NCBI GenBank assembly: GCA_030524425.1
Contig: JAUNGN010000005.1
Span: forward strand, 62,001 to 126,000
DNA from: Clostridia bacterium
GTDB lineage: Bacteria > Bacillota > Clostridia > Lachnospirales > CAG-274
DNA length: 64,000 bases
Direction of reading: 5' to 3'
Shown here piece after piece: positions 45,091 through 53,762 of the stretch. Positions within the stretch are counted from its first letter, which is position 1; every line of letters starts with the position of its first letter. The notes beneath the pieces were generated by a model that was given only the letters and a program-made list of their open reading frames with translations, had not been told where the DNA came from and did not search any database. Position numbers and translations under genes: made by a program.

Positions 45091-45145
45091 TTGTAAACCT
45101 TTTTGTAAAATAATGGTTGACAATAATGCCGAATACTGATATTAT
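45091..45145 (+). promoter_or_regulatory. BirA-type operator overlapping the bioB promoter
   Basis: TTGTAAACC (45091-45099), 15-base spacer, GGTTGACAA (45115-45123): a near-perfect BirA box with one mismatch between the arms. The -35 TTGACA (45117-45122) is inside the right arm and TATTAT follows 17 bases later (45140-45145). Biotin-loaded BirA would therefore block transcription of bioB-bioY. Confidence 0.85.
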
Positions 45146-45199
45146 AATCTAAGCAGTGTTATAAATCTCAGATAAGTTGTATGTATAGGGGGGATGATT

Positions 45200-46153
45200 T
45201 TGCTTAATCAAATTACTGAAAATGTACTTAATGGTGTAAAATTGACAAAAAATGATGTTTTGCCATTATTAGAGGCAGATTTATGTGAGCTTTCTGATAT
45301 GGCGAACAAAATAAGATTTAAATTTTGCGGAAACAAAATAAATATGTGTTCTATTATAAACGGACGGAGCGGAAGCTGCAGTGAAAACTGCAAGTTTTGT
45401 GCTCAGTCAAAATATCATAACACTGAAATTGAAAACTATGGGTTCCGTGATGAAAAAAACATAGTTGAAGATTGTAAAAAGCATTGCAAGGCAGGGATAC
45501 ACAGGTATTCTATTGTAACAGCAGGAAAAGCACTTGGTGGAAATGACTTTAAAAAAGCAGTAAGTGCATACAATAAAATGCGGGAAGTCTGTCCGAATAT
45601 TAATTTGTGTGCGTCTCATGGTTTACTTACATATGAGCAGTTTCTCCGGCTCAGGGAAAGCGGTGTGACAAGATATCACTGCAATATAGAAACTTCAGAG
45701 AGTTATTTTAGCAATATTTGTACAACTCATAGTTTTGCAGACAAAATTGAAACTATTATATCAGCACAAAGGGCAGGTCTTGAAATTTGCTCAGGCGGTA
45801 TAATAGGCATGGGGGAAAGTATGGAGGACAGAATTGATATGGCATTTACACTTGCTGATTTGGGTGTGAATTCAATACCAATTAATATTTTAAATCCAAT
45901 TAAAAATACTCCCCTTGAAAATGCAAAACCTTTAAGTGAGGATGAAATTATAAGGACAATTGCAATATTCAGATTTATTAATCCGAGAGCAGATATAAGA
46001 ATCGCCGCAGGCAGAAGGGTTATTTCGGAAAATGGACTTAGGGCATTTTTATCAGGTGCCAATGCCACAATAACAGGTGATTTTCTGACAACTACCGGCA
46101 GTACTGTTTTGCAGGACAGAAAAATGTTTATTGATAATGGATTTGAGCTATAA
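45200..46153 (+). CDS. bioB: Biotin synthase
   Basis: 317 residues if started at TTG 45200; the ATG two codons upstream (45194) is too close to the AGGGGGG ribosome binding site. Radical SAM cysteines are Cys60, Cys64 and Cys67 (CSENCKFCAQ). CNIETSESYF, the GIIGMGES loop and RIAAGRRV are BioB signatures, the last containing the arginine that binds the second iron-sulfur cluster. It inserts sulfur into dethiobiotin. The earlier pathway genes are not in the window. Next gene is bioY, 13 bp away. Confidence 0.95.
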   Translation: MLNQITENVLNGVKLTKNDVLPLLEADLCELSDMANKIRFKFCGNKINMCSIINGRSGSCSENCKFCAQSKYHNTEIENYGFRDEKNIVEDCKKHCKAGIHRYSIVTAGKALGGNDFKKAVSAYNKMREVCPNINLCASHGLLTYEQFLRLRESGVTRYHCNIETSESYFSNICTTHSFADKIETIISAQRAGLEICSGGIIGMGESMEDRIDMAFTLADLGVNSIPINILNPIKNTPLENAKPLSEDEIIRTIAIFRFINPRADIRIAAGRRVISENGLRAFLSGANATITGDFLTTTGSTVLQDRKMFIDNGFEL

Positions 46154-46166
46154 TTAGGAGGAAAAT

Positions 46167-46703
46167 ATGAATACAAAAAAAATGACTTTAATTGCTTTGA
46201 TGACAGCCATAATGTGTATATTGGGACCGGTTTCAATACCTATTGGACCTATACCTATTTCTTTTACAAATTTAGCAATTTATTTAGCTGTTTATTTAAT
46301 AGGTACAAAATATGCAACCTGCAGTTATTTAATTTATTACTTATTGGGAATTTTTGGACTTCCTGTATTTTCGGGTTTTCAGGGAGGATTTTCAAAGGCT
46401 GTAGGACCCACGGGAGGATGCCTTATAGGATTTTTCTTTATGGCTGTTATAAGCGGTATATTTATTGAAAAGTTCAGGGACAGCAGAGTTATGCAGCTTG
46501 TTGGTATGATTTTAGGTACAATTGCAGTATATACCATGGCTACGTTATGGTTCAGCTATGTTATGAGTAAAACAATTGTGGAATCATTTTTTATTTGTGT
46601 TGCTCCGTTTATTATTGGGGACTTAATAAAAATGGTAATTGCCATGAAAGTCGGCAGTGAAATAATGAAAAGGGTGGATATTGTAAATCCAAAAAAGAAA
46701 TAA
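46167..46703 (+). CDS. bioY: Biotin ECF transporter S component BioY
   Basis: 178 residues; AGGAGG precedes the ATG. Six-helix membrane protein with BioY features GPIPISFTNLAIYLA, YLLGIFGLPVFSGFQGG and GPTGGCLIGF. It captures biotin and works with a shared ECF energising module encoded elsewhere. Its pairing with bioB under one BirA operator suggests a cell that either finishes biotin from a precursor or imports it. Confidence 0.95.
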   Translation: MNTKKMTLIALMTAIMCILGPVSIPIGPIPISFTNLAIYLAVYLIGTKYATCSYLIYYLLGIFGLPVFSGFQGGFSKAVGPTGGCLIGFFFMAVISGIFIEKFRDSRVMQLVGMILGTIAVYTMATLWFSYVMSKTIVESFFICVAPFIIGDLIKMVIAMKVGSEIMKRVDIVNPKKK

Positions 46704-46704
46704 G

Positions 46705-46743
46705 ATTAAGCTGCTGCAGATGATCATTCTGCAGCAGCTTAAT
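46705..46743 (+). terminator. Hairpin terminator after bioY
   Basis: ATTAAGCTGCTGCAG pairs perfectly (15 bp) with CTGCAGCAGCTTAAT; the T tract after it is poor. It lies directly after the bioY stop. The remaining 46744-46888 shows nothing recognised. Confidence 0.7.
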
Positions 46744-46888
46744 TTATGTTTCAGCCTTATCAGTAAGTGATGCTGAAAGTATTTTGTTTAAGGCTGACAT
46801 TTTTTTGACAGATACAAGACTTACCCTTTGCAGTATTAAGCCCTGTATATCAGCAATTTAATTTTAAATATAATATTATTAATTTCGT

Positions 46889-47695
46889 TTAAAACATTGG
46901 AACTACGGCACCCTCATAATTTTCTTCTATGAACTGCTTAACTGTATCACTTTCGAGGGCAGAAACCAAAGCCTTGACATTTTCGTTTTCTTCGTTGCCT
47001 TCTTTAACTACAACAACATTTGCGTAAGTTTGTGCGGCTTCTGAATCCTGAGCTTCAACCGCAAGGGCATCAGATACCTTTAAGCCTGCCTGAATAGCAT
47101 AATTACCGTTAATAACTGCAAGGTCTACATCAGCTAATGTTCTTGCAAGCTGAGCGGCTTCAATTTCCTGAATGTCAATATTCTTTGGATTTTCTACAAT
47201 ATCAAGTTTAGTAGCTGTAAGTCCTGCACCCTCTTTAAGCTTAATAAGTCCCTGAGCCTCAAGAAGAAGCAGTGCTCTTGCTTCATTAGTTGTATCGTTT
47301 GGTACGGAAACTTTAGCACCGTCGGCTAAAGCATCAAGACTTCCGGTCTTTCCTGCGTAAATACCGAATGGTTCATAATGAATGGAAGCTACAGATACAA
47401 GGTGAGTACCGTTTTCAGCATTAAAGTCATCTAAGTATGGAGTGTGCTGGAAATAGTTTGCATCAACTTCACCGCTTTCTGTAGCGTTGTTAGGAAGAAC
47501 GTAATCATTAAATTCCTTTATTTCAAGATTAATGCCTTGTTCTGCAAGTACTTCCTTTGCTACATTAAGAATTTCTGCGTGGGGTGCAGGTGTTGCGGCA
47601 ACTGTGATTGTATTTGAATCATTTGTTGTACCACATCCTGCTAAAAGTGCTGCACCAAGTAATGTTGTTCCTAAAATTGTTAAAAGTTTTTTCAT
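46889..47695 (-). CDS. metQ: MetQ-type substrate-binding lipoprotein (methionine ABC importer)
   Basis: 268 residues; AAAGGAAA precedes the ATG. Lipobox LLAGC with Cys21. NlpA/MetQ family text: TPAPHAEILN, NYFQHTPYLD, HYEPFGIYAGK and VPNDTTNEARALLLL. It binds methionine (or derivatives) outside the membrane for the MetNI importer encoded upstream in the same minus-strand operon. Order metN-metI-metQ is standard. Confidence 0.93.
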   Translation of the reverse strand: MKKLLTILGTTLLGAALLAGCGTTNDSNTITVAATPAPHAEILNVAKEVLAEQGINLEIKEFNDYVLPNNATESGEVDANYFQHTPYLDDFNAENGTHLVSVASIHYEPFGIYAGKTGSLDALADGAKVSVPNDTTNEARALLLLEAQGLIKLKEGAGLTATKLDIVENPKNIDIQEIEAAQLARTLADVDLAVINGNYAIQAGLKVSDALAVEAQDSEAAQTYANVVVVKEGNEENENVKALVSALESDTVKQFIEENYEGAVVPMF

Positions 47696-47757
47696 TTGAA
47701 TTTCCTTTCTTTTACATTAATATTTTTTATTTGCAGAGATGTAAACCTCTTATTACA

Positions 47758-48447
47758 CTATTTAATTCTTTTATCTGTAATTCTTGTGGCTCTTATGCCT
47801 ATTTCCTGAAAGAGCTGAACAATAATTACCAGAAATACAACTGTTACAAGCATAACAGGTGTATTATAGCGGTAAAAACCATAGTTAATTGCAATAGAAC
47901 CGAGTCCGCCTCCGCCGACAAAGCCTGCCATTGCGGTATAGCCTAAAATTGTTGTAACAGCAATAGCACTGCCCACCATAAGAGAAGGTTTTGCTTCGGG
48001 AATAAGCACCTTTGTAATAATTTTAAATGTCGGTGTACCCATTGACTCAGCTGCTTCTATTATTCCTGCATCTACTTCTTTAATTGATGACTCTACCATT
48101 CTTGCAACAAAGCCGAAAGCGGAAATAACAAGAGGCACAATTGTGGCAGTTGAACCTATTGATGTACCGATTAAGGCTCTTGTAAAGGGTATAAGTGCTA
48201 CAAGTAAAATAATAAAAGGCACCGACCTTAAGAAATTTACTATGAAACCTGCTGCTGCATTAAATGGTTTACAGGGGCATATTCCCTCCTTGTCTGTTAC
48301 GCAAAGTAAAATACCTAAAGGCAATCCGATTATGTATGAAATTAATGTTGATACAATTACCATATATAATGTTTCAAGAATACCAACACCGATTTCACCG
48401 GCATATTTTGTGATTTCGACAGATAAAAGACAAATATTATTAAACAT
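47758..48447 (-). CDS. metI: Methionine ABC importer permease
   Basis: 229 residues; start codon overlaps the metN stop by one base (TAATG). Five or so membrane helices and the MetI signatures ESMGTPTFKIITKVLIPEAKPS (the EAA loop that docks the ATPase) and GYTAMAGFVGGGGLGSIA. It forms the channel of the MetNIQ importer. Confidence 0.95.
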   Translation of the reverse strand: MFNNICLLSVEITKYAGEIGVGILETLYMVIVSTLISYIIGLPLGILLCVTDKEGICPCKPFNAAAGFIVNFLRSVPFIILLVALIPFTRALIGTSIGSTATIVPLVISAFGFVARMVESSIKEVDAGIIEAAESMGTPTFKIITKVLIPEAKPSLMVGSAIAVTTILGYTAMAGFVGGGGLGSIAINYGFYRYNTPVMLVTVVFLVIIVQLFQEIGIRATRITDKRIK

Positions 48448-49448
48448 TATTTATTCGCCTCCTCATATCTTATGTTATTCTTTTTAAGATAAGCTCTTAT
48501 TTTATCATCAGCTTCGTTATTACCTGTTTTCTCTATAACCATTTCTCCTACGGCATTATCCTTTAGCATTTCAAGGGAGTCTGCATATATAAGGTTAATA
48601 GGGTAATTGCACTCAAGAACAAGCTCAGATAATATTGGTCTGTGTGTTGTATGACCATCAAACACTATTCTGAAATAACTGCCTGATTTAAGTGTACGGA
48701 CAATACTTTCCTTTGGTATAATAAGCTGTTTTGCCATATCTGACTTAGGATTTGTAAATATTTCCTTTACATCACCGCATTCCACAATTTGACTGTTATC
48801 AATAACTGCAACTTTGTTACATATTTTTTCAATTACGCTCATTTCGTGAGTTATAATAATAACAGTTACGTTCATTGTTCTGTTAATTTCCTTTAAAAGG
48901 TCAAGTATTGATTGTGTTGTGGTAGGATCAAGAGCTGATGTGGCTTCATCACAAAGGAGAATCTTAGGTTCTGTTGCAAGTGCACGTGCTATTGCAACTC
49001 TCTGTTTTTGTCCGCCTGAAAGCTGTGACGGATAAGATTTTTCTCTGTCCTCAAGTCCTACAATTTTTAAAAGCTCTCTTGCTCTTGATTCTGCCTTAGC
49101 TTTTGGTATGCCTGCAATTTCAAGAGGATAGCATATGTTTTTTAAAGCATTTCTTTGTTCAAGAAGATTAAAGTTTTGAAAAATCATTCCCATGGACTGT
49201 CTTACCTTAAGAAGTTCTTTTTTATTTAATTTTCCTAAATCCTTATCCTCAAAATATATTGTGCCGTCTGTAGGCTTTTCTAAAAAATTAATACATCTTA
49301 CAAGAGTGGATTTACCTGCACCGCTTAAACCTATTATACCGAATATATCGCCTTGTTCAATGTTAAGGTTAATATTTTTAAGGGCATTTATATCACCGTT
49401 TTTTGTATGAAAGGTTTTGTAAAGATTTTCAATTCTGACAATAGACAT
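48447..49448 (-). CDS. metN: Methionine ABC importer ATPase
   Basis: 333 residues; GAGAGGA precedes the ATG. Walker A GLSGAGKST, Q-loop FQNFNLL, signature LSGGQKQR and Walker B ILLCDEATSALD. The C-terminal part (about 255-333) is a NIL domain, the regulatory domain by which intracellular methionine inhibits transport in MetN. First gene of the metNIQ operon. No SAM riboswitch was found upstream. Confidence 0.95.
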   Translation of the reverse strand: MSIVRIENLYKTFHTKNGDINALKNINLNIEQGDIFGIIGLSGAGKSTLVRCINFLEKPTDGTIYFEDKDLGKLNKKELLKVRQSMGMIFQNFNLLEQRNALKNICYPLEIAGIPKAKAESRARELLKIVGLEDREKSYPSQLSGGQKQRVAIARALATEPKILLCDEATSALDPTTTQSILDLLKEINRTMNVTVIIITHEMSVIEKICNKVAVIDNSQIVECGDVKEIFTNPKSDMAKQLIIPKESIVRTLKSGSYFRIVFDGHTTHRPILSELVLECNYPINLIYADSLEMLKDNAVGEMVIEKTGNNEADDKIRAYLKKNNIRYEEANK

Positions 49449-49489
49449 TGTATTTTCCTCTCAATCATTATTCCTATTAGTTTGCTATG

Positions 49490-49522
49490 ATTATTACACA
49501 CATATCCTATTTTGTCAATAGG
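49490..49522 (-). promoter_or_regulatory. metNIQ promoter with palindrome over the -35
   Basis: On the minus strand TTGACA (49518-49513) is followed 17 bases later by AATAAT (49495-49490), a weak -10. The -35 lies inside CCTATT-GACAA-AATAGG (49522-49506), a perfect 6-bp inverted repeat that could be an operator. The regulator is unknown. Confidence 0.5.
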
Positions 49523-49605
49523 TTTTTAAGATATTTATTATTTTAACATAAAAAGCATTTCTGTTCAAGAGTTTTGGCAAACTGTGCCTTTGCTTAAATT
49601 AAAAA

Positions 49606-49641
49606 GGTACACCTTAAAGGCTGTAAGAAATGAGGTGTACC
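49606..49641 (-). terminator. Terminator after copper-amine-oxidase-N-domain gene
   Basis: GGTACACCT (49606-49614) pairs with AGGTGTACC (49633-49641). On the minus strand TTTTTAA follows the stem. Confidence 0.75.
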
Positions 49642-49678
49642 TGTTAATTATTTATTATTACTGCAGAAGTTATTAAAA

Positions 49679-51196
49679 TCAGCTTACTTTACGGCCGCTC
49701 AGGCGGGGGATATCATATCTTAAAAGGGTTATGGTTCTGCTTGCAATTTCTAATTTCTCAAATGAAGTACCGCTTTTAAAATTACTTACTGTATTTGTAA
49801 TGTAATCCTTTTCATATTTTAATATGCTTCTGTATTCTGCTCCTGAAATTTGCTTTCCGTTCATCATAATGACAGAAGCTGAAGCAATATCACCCTTTGT
49901 GCCGTTAGCATAGCTTCTTATGCCTGCATATATTTCACTTGCGACAGATATATACTTTTTGTCAGCACTGTTTTTGGCAACTGAATTCCAATCTTTTAAA
50001 ATCTTATTTGCGTAATTGCTTGTATATTTGGTACCTTTTAAACTGTTATAGTTTAATTCGTTCACAAGAGTTGTCAGATAATCATCCACAGTCTTTTTTA
50101 ATGAAGGTGTTACATCATCAAAATTTAATTTAGCATCAGTATTATTATAGCTTTTTAAAACAGGGCGGTATGTATGTATGGCGGAAAGCGTTTCGTCTAA
50201 AACATCACAGGCAAAAAGTTTAATGAACATTCCCTGGGTGACATTTACTGTAACTGAATCGCTTTCAGGTGTTAAATAGACCATAGTTTTATCTTCTGCT
50301 TTTGCATCATGAAATCCGATATCTATATAACCTATTGAGGATTCAGGACTGAGCTTAAATGTTAAGTGACCTGTTTTTATGTCTGTGCCTGCTCTAAAGG
50401 TACCGTTATGCCATGCCTCAAGTTTAGCAACATCGGCACTGGGAACGGCATAGGCATTTGATAAGTCAATATAATTATTATTATCAAGCTTTATAACATC
50501 GCAATAGCTAAAATAGTTTCTATATAATTGCCTTTTTCCCGTAGTAGAGCTGACATTACCGTCTTTTGCATACTTATATACATAGCCTATTTTACCCGGA
50601 TTTGAAAATACTACATATTCGCCTTTTGGTATATCGTTTCCTGCCATATATGTGCCGGGCTTATAATATGTATCATAGCTGTACATAGGATTTGTTGTAG
50701 TTTCGCTGGCTTTTTCGGTAGTAATTATTGTAGTTGTTTCGGAAGCAGTTTCAACAGCAGTAGTTTTAGGCTCAGGTTCAGGTGTGTTTATATTTACTGT
50801 TTTATTTTCATTATCCCATTCAACTTGGCAGCCAAAGGCTTCAGCCACATATCTTACCGGAGCAAGGGTTCTGTTATTAATAATTACGGGGCCGCAATCC
50901 ATAGTTATTTTTTTATTATTTATTGAAGCAATATTACTGTTAAGGGTCATAATTACCTCTGTATTATCTTTATGCCCTGTAATTGTTTTTGTTTCGTTGT
51001 TCCATTCAACATCGGCACCGATGGCTTCAAATATTGCTCTGACAGGCACCATTGTTCTGCCTTCAATAATCTGAGGAGAGATGTCTGATTCAATGGTATT
51101 GTTATTTATATTAAGTTTAATGTTTTCATCAGCCAATGCCTTAGATGCAAAGGCAAGTGAAAATAGAAAGGTAAGTACAATTATTAATTTTTTCAT
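49679..51196 (-). CDS. Secreted protein with copper-amine-oxidase-N-like domain and tandem beta repeats
   Basis: 505 residues from the ATG at 51196, behind CAGGAGGAAA; the frame is open to 51256 but lacks a ribosome binding site there. Signal peptide (about 1-23). Residues about 25-140 are two copies of the Cu_amine_oxidN1-type motif (IEGRTMVPVRAIFEAIGADVEWN and NRTLAPVRYVAEAFGCQVEWD), which is a binding module, not an oxidase. A Thr/Glu-rich linker leads to two similar beta modules (KPGTYMAGNDIPKGEY and NGTFRAGTDIKTGH) and a helical C-terminal region. Probably extracellular or wall-associated. Its divergent neighbour shares the N-terminal domain. Function unknown. Confidence 0.78.
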   Translation of the reverse strand: MKKLIIVLTFLFSLAFASKALADENIKLNINNNTIESDISPQIIEGRTMVPVRAIFEAIGADVEWNNETKTITGHKDNTEVIMTLNSNIASINNKKITMDCGPVIINNRTLAPVRYVAEAFGCQVEWDNENKTVNINTPEPEPKTTAVETASETTTIITTEKASETTTNPMYSYDTYYKPGTYMAGNDIPKGEYVVFSNPGKIGYVYKYAKDGNVSSTTGKRQLYRNYFSYCDVIKLDNNNYIDLSNAYAVPSADVAKLEAWHNGTFRAGTDIKTGHLTFKLSPESSIGYIDIGFHDAKAEDKTMVYLTPESDSVTVNVTQGMFIKLFACDVLDETLSAIHTYRPVLKSYNNTDAKLNFDDVTPSLKKTVDDYLTTLVNELNYNSLKGTKYTSNYANKILKDWNSVAKNSADKKYISVASEIYAGIRSYANGTKGDIASASVIMMNGKQISGAEYRSILKYEKDYITNTVSNFKSGTSFEKLEIASRTITLLRYDIPRLSGRKVS

Positions 51197-51344
51197 AGGT
51201 TTCCTCCTGAAATGTAATATATTTATAAGTATAAGTCCTAATATCCAATATGTCAATTAATATTAAATGAAGATTTTAATGTTGATAATAAATAAAAATA
51301 TGTTATAATATGCATATAATAATTGAAAATTGGAGGACGGTTTT

Positions 51345-52292
51345 GTGAAACTTAAAAATATATTTGCTTCTGTTTTTTCTGCCCTTTTTATTTTTTCTTA
51401 TGTAAGCATATCTTGGGCGGGAATAGGAATAAAGATTAATAATCGGTTAGTTGAAAGTGATGTGGAACCCCAAATCATTGAGGGCAGAACAATGGTGCCT
51501 GTCAGAGCGATATTTGAGGGAGTGGGTGCCGATGTTAAGTGGAATGCTGAAGATAAAACCATTACCGGTACAAAGGGTAATACAACCATTGTAATGGTAA
51601 TAGGAGAAAAATCAATGACCGTTAACGGTGAAAATATTAATATGGATGGCTCTGCCATGATTATAGATGCAAGAACATATGCACCTGCAAGATATGTGGC
51701 AGAAGCCTTTGATTATGATGTAAGCTGGAACGGTGAATTAAAGGAGGTTATTATTAAAAGCAAACCTGCTTCCAAGGTAACTACAGAAGCTGTGACCGAA
51801 ACTGCTTCTGTAAAAACTACTGAGGCTTCAACAGAAACGACTACTACAGAAACAACTACTATGTCAGCTGCTGATATTTTGAACAGCAGTCCTGTAGAAG
51901 GGGTTGGTGCTGAATTATATAAGACAATAAAAAATGATTTTAATTCTGCCTTTAAAATTTATTATATAGGAAATGCAAATAATAACAGATTTCAGAGAGC
52001 TACATATAATAAATTGTTTGAGGTATGGCTGTATAATGCTAAAACAAAGGATGAAGAGCTGTTTGTTTCATATTCTAAGACTGCTTATGTAAATATGGTT
52101 ACTACATGCAGCAGAATTGATCAGAGAAAGGCTAAATATCCTACAAATGCAAATGTTGCGGAATACTGCGTTAAGAGAAAGGATTCTCTTGAGGAATTAA
52201 TTAAAAAGTATTTTTCATCTAAAAATCTGGATGAAGCAAAAAAGAATTCTGAAGCTATCAAAAAATTTGCGTCAGCCACGCCTGTAAAATAA
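51345..52292 (+). CDS. Secreted protein with copper-amine-oxidase-N-like domain
   Basis: 315 residues from GTG 51345, eight bases after GGAGG; a TTG upstream overlaps that site. Signal peptide (about 1-24), then the same two-motif domain as the divergent gene (IEGRTMVPVRAIFEGVGADVKWN and ARTYAPARYVAEAFDYDVSWN). A Thr-rich linker (TTEASTETTTTETTT) leads to a helical C-terminal domain similar in style to the end of its neighbour (LYKTIKNDFNSAF, then LFVSYSKTAYVNMV). Paralogue of the minus-strand gene. Function unknown. Confidence 0.78.
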   Translation: MKLKNIFASVFSALFIFSYVSISWAGIGIKINNRLVESDVEPQIIEGRTMVPVRAIFEGVGADVKWNAEDKTITGTKGNTTIVMVIGEKSMTVNGENINMDGSAMIIDARTYAPARYVAEAFDYDVSWNGELKEVIIKSKPASKVTTEAVTETASVKTTEASTETTTTETTTMSAADILNSSPVEGVGAELYKTIKNDFNSAFKIYYIGNANNNRFQRATYNKLFEVWLYNAKTKDEELFVSYSKTAYVNMVTTCSRIDQRKAKYPTNANVAEYCVKRKDSLEELIKKYFSSKNLDEAKKNSEAIKKFASATPVK

Positions 52293-52298
52293 ATATAA

Positions 52299-52328
52299 TT
52301 GACATTATATTATAAATTATGATATAAT
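52299..52328 (+). promoter_or_regulatory. Promoter of sugar transferase gene
   Basis: TTGACA (52299-52304), 18-base spacer, TATAAT (52323-52328). It overlaps the most upstream possible start codon and so rules it out. Confidence 0.85.
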
Positions 52329-52367
52329 GTGGGATATTTGATGTTTTGTATTGAAAGGTTTAAAATT

Positions 52368-52997
52368 ATGTGTAATGAAGTAAAATTACCATCAAAGGGA
52401 TATTTATTTATTAAACGTGTTTTTGACATTATTTCTTCAGGCATAGCTATTATAGTATTGTCTCCCGTTATGATAATTACTGCCGCAGCTATTGTCATTG
52501 AATCACCGGGAAGCCCTATATTTGCTCAGGAAAGAGTGGGCAGGAATGGCAAAATTTTTAAAATGTATAAATTTAGAAGTATGTGCCTTGATGCTGAAAA
52601 AAAGCTTAAAAAACTGCAAAGCCAAAATGAAGCTGATGGTCCTGTATTTAAAATAAAGGATGATCCGAGAATAACAAGGATAGGCCGATTCATAAGAAAA
52701 TACAGTATTGATGAACTTATGCAGCTCTTTAATATTTTTAAGGGTGATATGTCAGTTGTTGGTCCAAGACCCGCATTACCGGGAGAGGTAGCCGAGTATG
52801 ATGATTTTGCAAAATTAAGATTGCTGGTTAAGCCGGGTTTAAGCTGCTATTGGCAGATTAGCGGCAGAAGTAACATAGGTTTTAGTGAGTGGATGCAGCT
52901 TGATGTAAAGTACATAAGAGAAATGAGTATACTTACTGATATTAAAATAATTTTGCTTACAATACCTGCCATATTAAAGGGTGACGGAGCATATTAA
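52368..52997 (+). CDS. Undecaprenyl-phosphate sugar phosphotransferase (WbaP/PglC-like)
   Basis: 209 residues from ATG 52368, behind GAAAGG; an ATG at 52341 is possible but has no ribosome binding site. One N-terminal membrane helix (about 18-42, IISSGIAIIVLSPVM), then the family's catalytic part: PIFAQERVGRNGKIFKMYKFRSM, the DPRITRIGRFIRKYSIDELMQL loop with the Asp-Glu pair, and VGPRPALPGEV. It transfers a sugar phosphate from a nucleotide sugar to undecaprenyl phosphate, starting a surface glycan. No glycan cluster follows it here. Confidence 0.92.
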   Translation: MCNEVKLPSKGYLFIKRVFDIISSGIAIIVLSPVMIITAAAIVIESPGSPIFAQERVGRNGKIFKMYKFRSMCLDAEKKLKKLQSQNEADGPVFKIKDDPRITRIGRFIRKYSIDELMQLFNIFKGDMSVVGPRPALPGEVAEYDDFAKLRLLVKPGLSCYWQISGRSNIGFSEWMQLDVKYIREMSILTDIKIILLTIPAILKGDGAY

Positions 52998-53015
52998 ATT
53001 TACATGGTACATTAA

Positions 53016-53048
53016 AATAGACTGTCGTAAGATGACAGTCTATTTTTT
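53016..53048. terminator. Terminator between sugar transferase and S26-like peptidase genes
   Basis: AATAGACTGTC (53016-53026) pairs perfectly with GACAGTCTATT (53034-53044), followed by a T-run. The stop codon of the minus-strand peptidase gene lies inside the right arm. Confidence 0.8.
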
Positions 53049-53501
53049 GTTTAAGCATTTTAATACTTTTTTTGTTCCGCCTATAAAAATATGCCTTAAC
53101 GGCCGTATTTTAACCCAAAACAAAACATATAATCTGTATATGGGATTGTTTGTGCTGAAGGTTTTACCGCCTCTGTTAATTTTTACAACCGTACCAATAA
53201 TTTGGTCAGAACGTACATTTTTTTCAATATGCCATTGATTGTCACCGCACATATTGTAGGTGCCGTCCTTATTTACCTTATGAACTCTGTGAAGTACAAA
53301 CTGACCGTTATCTCTTAGGTATAGGGGTAAATCATATTTTTTTAGTTTTGTAAATTTTTTTAATATTACTCTGTCGCCATCGTTATGAAGGGTGGGGAGC
53401 ATACTTGTGCCTCTTGGGTTAAAATCAACTGTACCTCCCTTATCAAGCATTTCCTTCATAACACCATATATTTCGGCAAGTTTAACTGATTTAGTCTGCA
53501 A
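53040..53501 (-). CDS. S24/S26-family peptidase-like protein
   Basis: 153 residues. The serine motif is RGTSMLPTL near residue 33 and a second conserved block is FVLHRVHKV around 68-76. Where bacterial signal peptidase I has lysine there is histidine, as in SipW or archaeal signal peptidases, so a Ser-His dyad is likely. Only a weak hydrophobic stretch is seen at the C-terminus. Its start overlaps the PqqD-like gene by 11 bases. The trio with PqqD and an HprK-like kinase suggests processing of a modified peptide. Substrate unknown. Confidence 0.75.
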   Translation of the reverse strand: MQTKSVKLAEIYGVMKEMLDKGGTVDFNPRGTSMLPTLHNDGDRVILKKFTKLKKYDLPLYLRDNGQFVLHRVHKVNKDGTYNMCGDNQWHIEKNVRSDQIIGTVVKINRGGKTFSTNNPIYRLYVLFWVKIRPLRHIFIGGTKKVLKCLNKK

Positions 53502-53757
53502 TTAACTCAGCCCCTCTTAATGAAGAAATATATTCCTCAATGTCTTTTTCTGCAACTGCTTTTTCCACTTCATACTCTTCAAGCATTTTTTTAAGTATTT
53601 CTTCTTTAGTGATATCATTTTCAAGAAGTTTCCATATAAAGGCTCCAACTTCATTTAATGTAATTACACCGCTAAAATCCATTGCTCCTTCGCCTACGGG
53701 AACAACTATATTGCTGCCGGCAACTTCTCTTAATAAATATCCTTCTTTAATTTTCAT
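53491..53757 (-). CDS. PqqD-like peptide-binding protein (RiPP recognition element)
   Basis: 88 residues. PqqD family pattern: an N-terminal strand region (YLLREVAGSNIVVPVG), ITLNEVGAFIWKLLEN, then helices with ITKEEILKKMLEEYEV and a final helix. PqqD-like domains bind leader peptides in RiPP pathways such as PQQ and lasso peptides. It lies 5 bp after the kinase gene and overlaps the peptidase gene. No precursor peptide was recognised beside it. Confidence 0.85.
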   Translation of the reverse strand: MKIKEGYLLREVAGSNIVVPVGEGAMDFSGVITLNEVGAFIWKLLENDITKEEILKKMLEEYEVEKAVAEKDIEEYISSLRGAELIAD

Positions 53758-53762
53758 AATAA

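Noticed and set aside
46744..46888. Possible small gene or RNA after bioY
   Set aside because: Short AT-rich stretch without a start signal, conserved motif or stable structure beyond the terminator.
49448..49600. Possible SAM riboswitch before metNIQ
   Set aside because: No S-box core or terminator/antiterminator arrangement is visible; only a promoter and palindrome are seen.
49679..52292. Copper amine oxidase enzymes
   Set aside because: Only the N-terminal-type binding module is present; the catalytic oxidase domain with its quinone tyrosine is absent.
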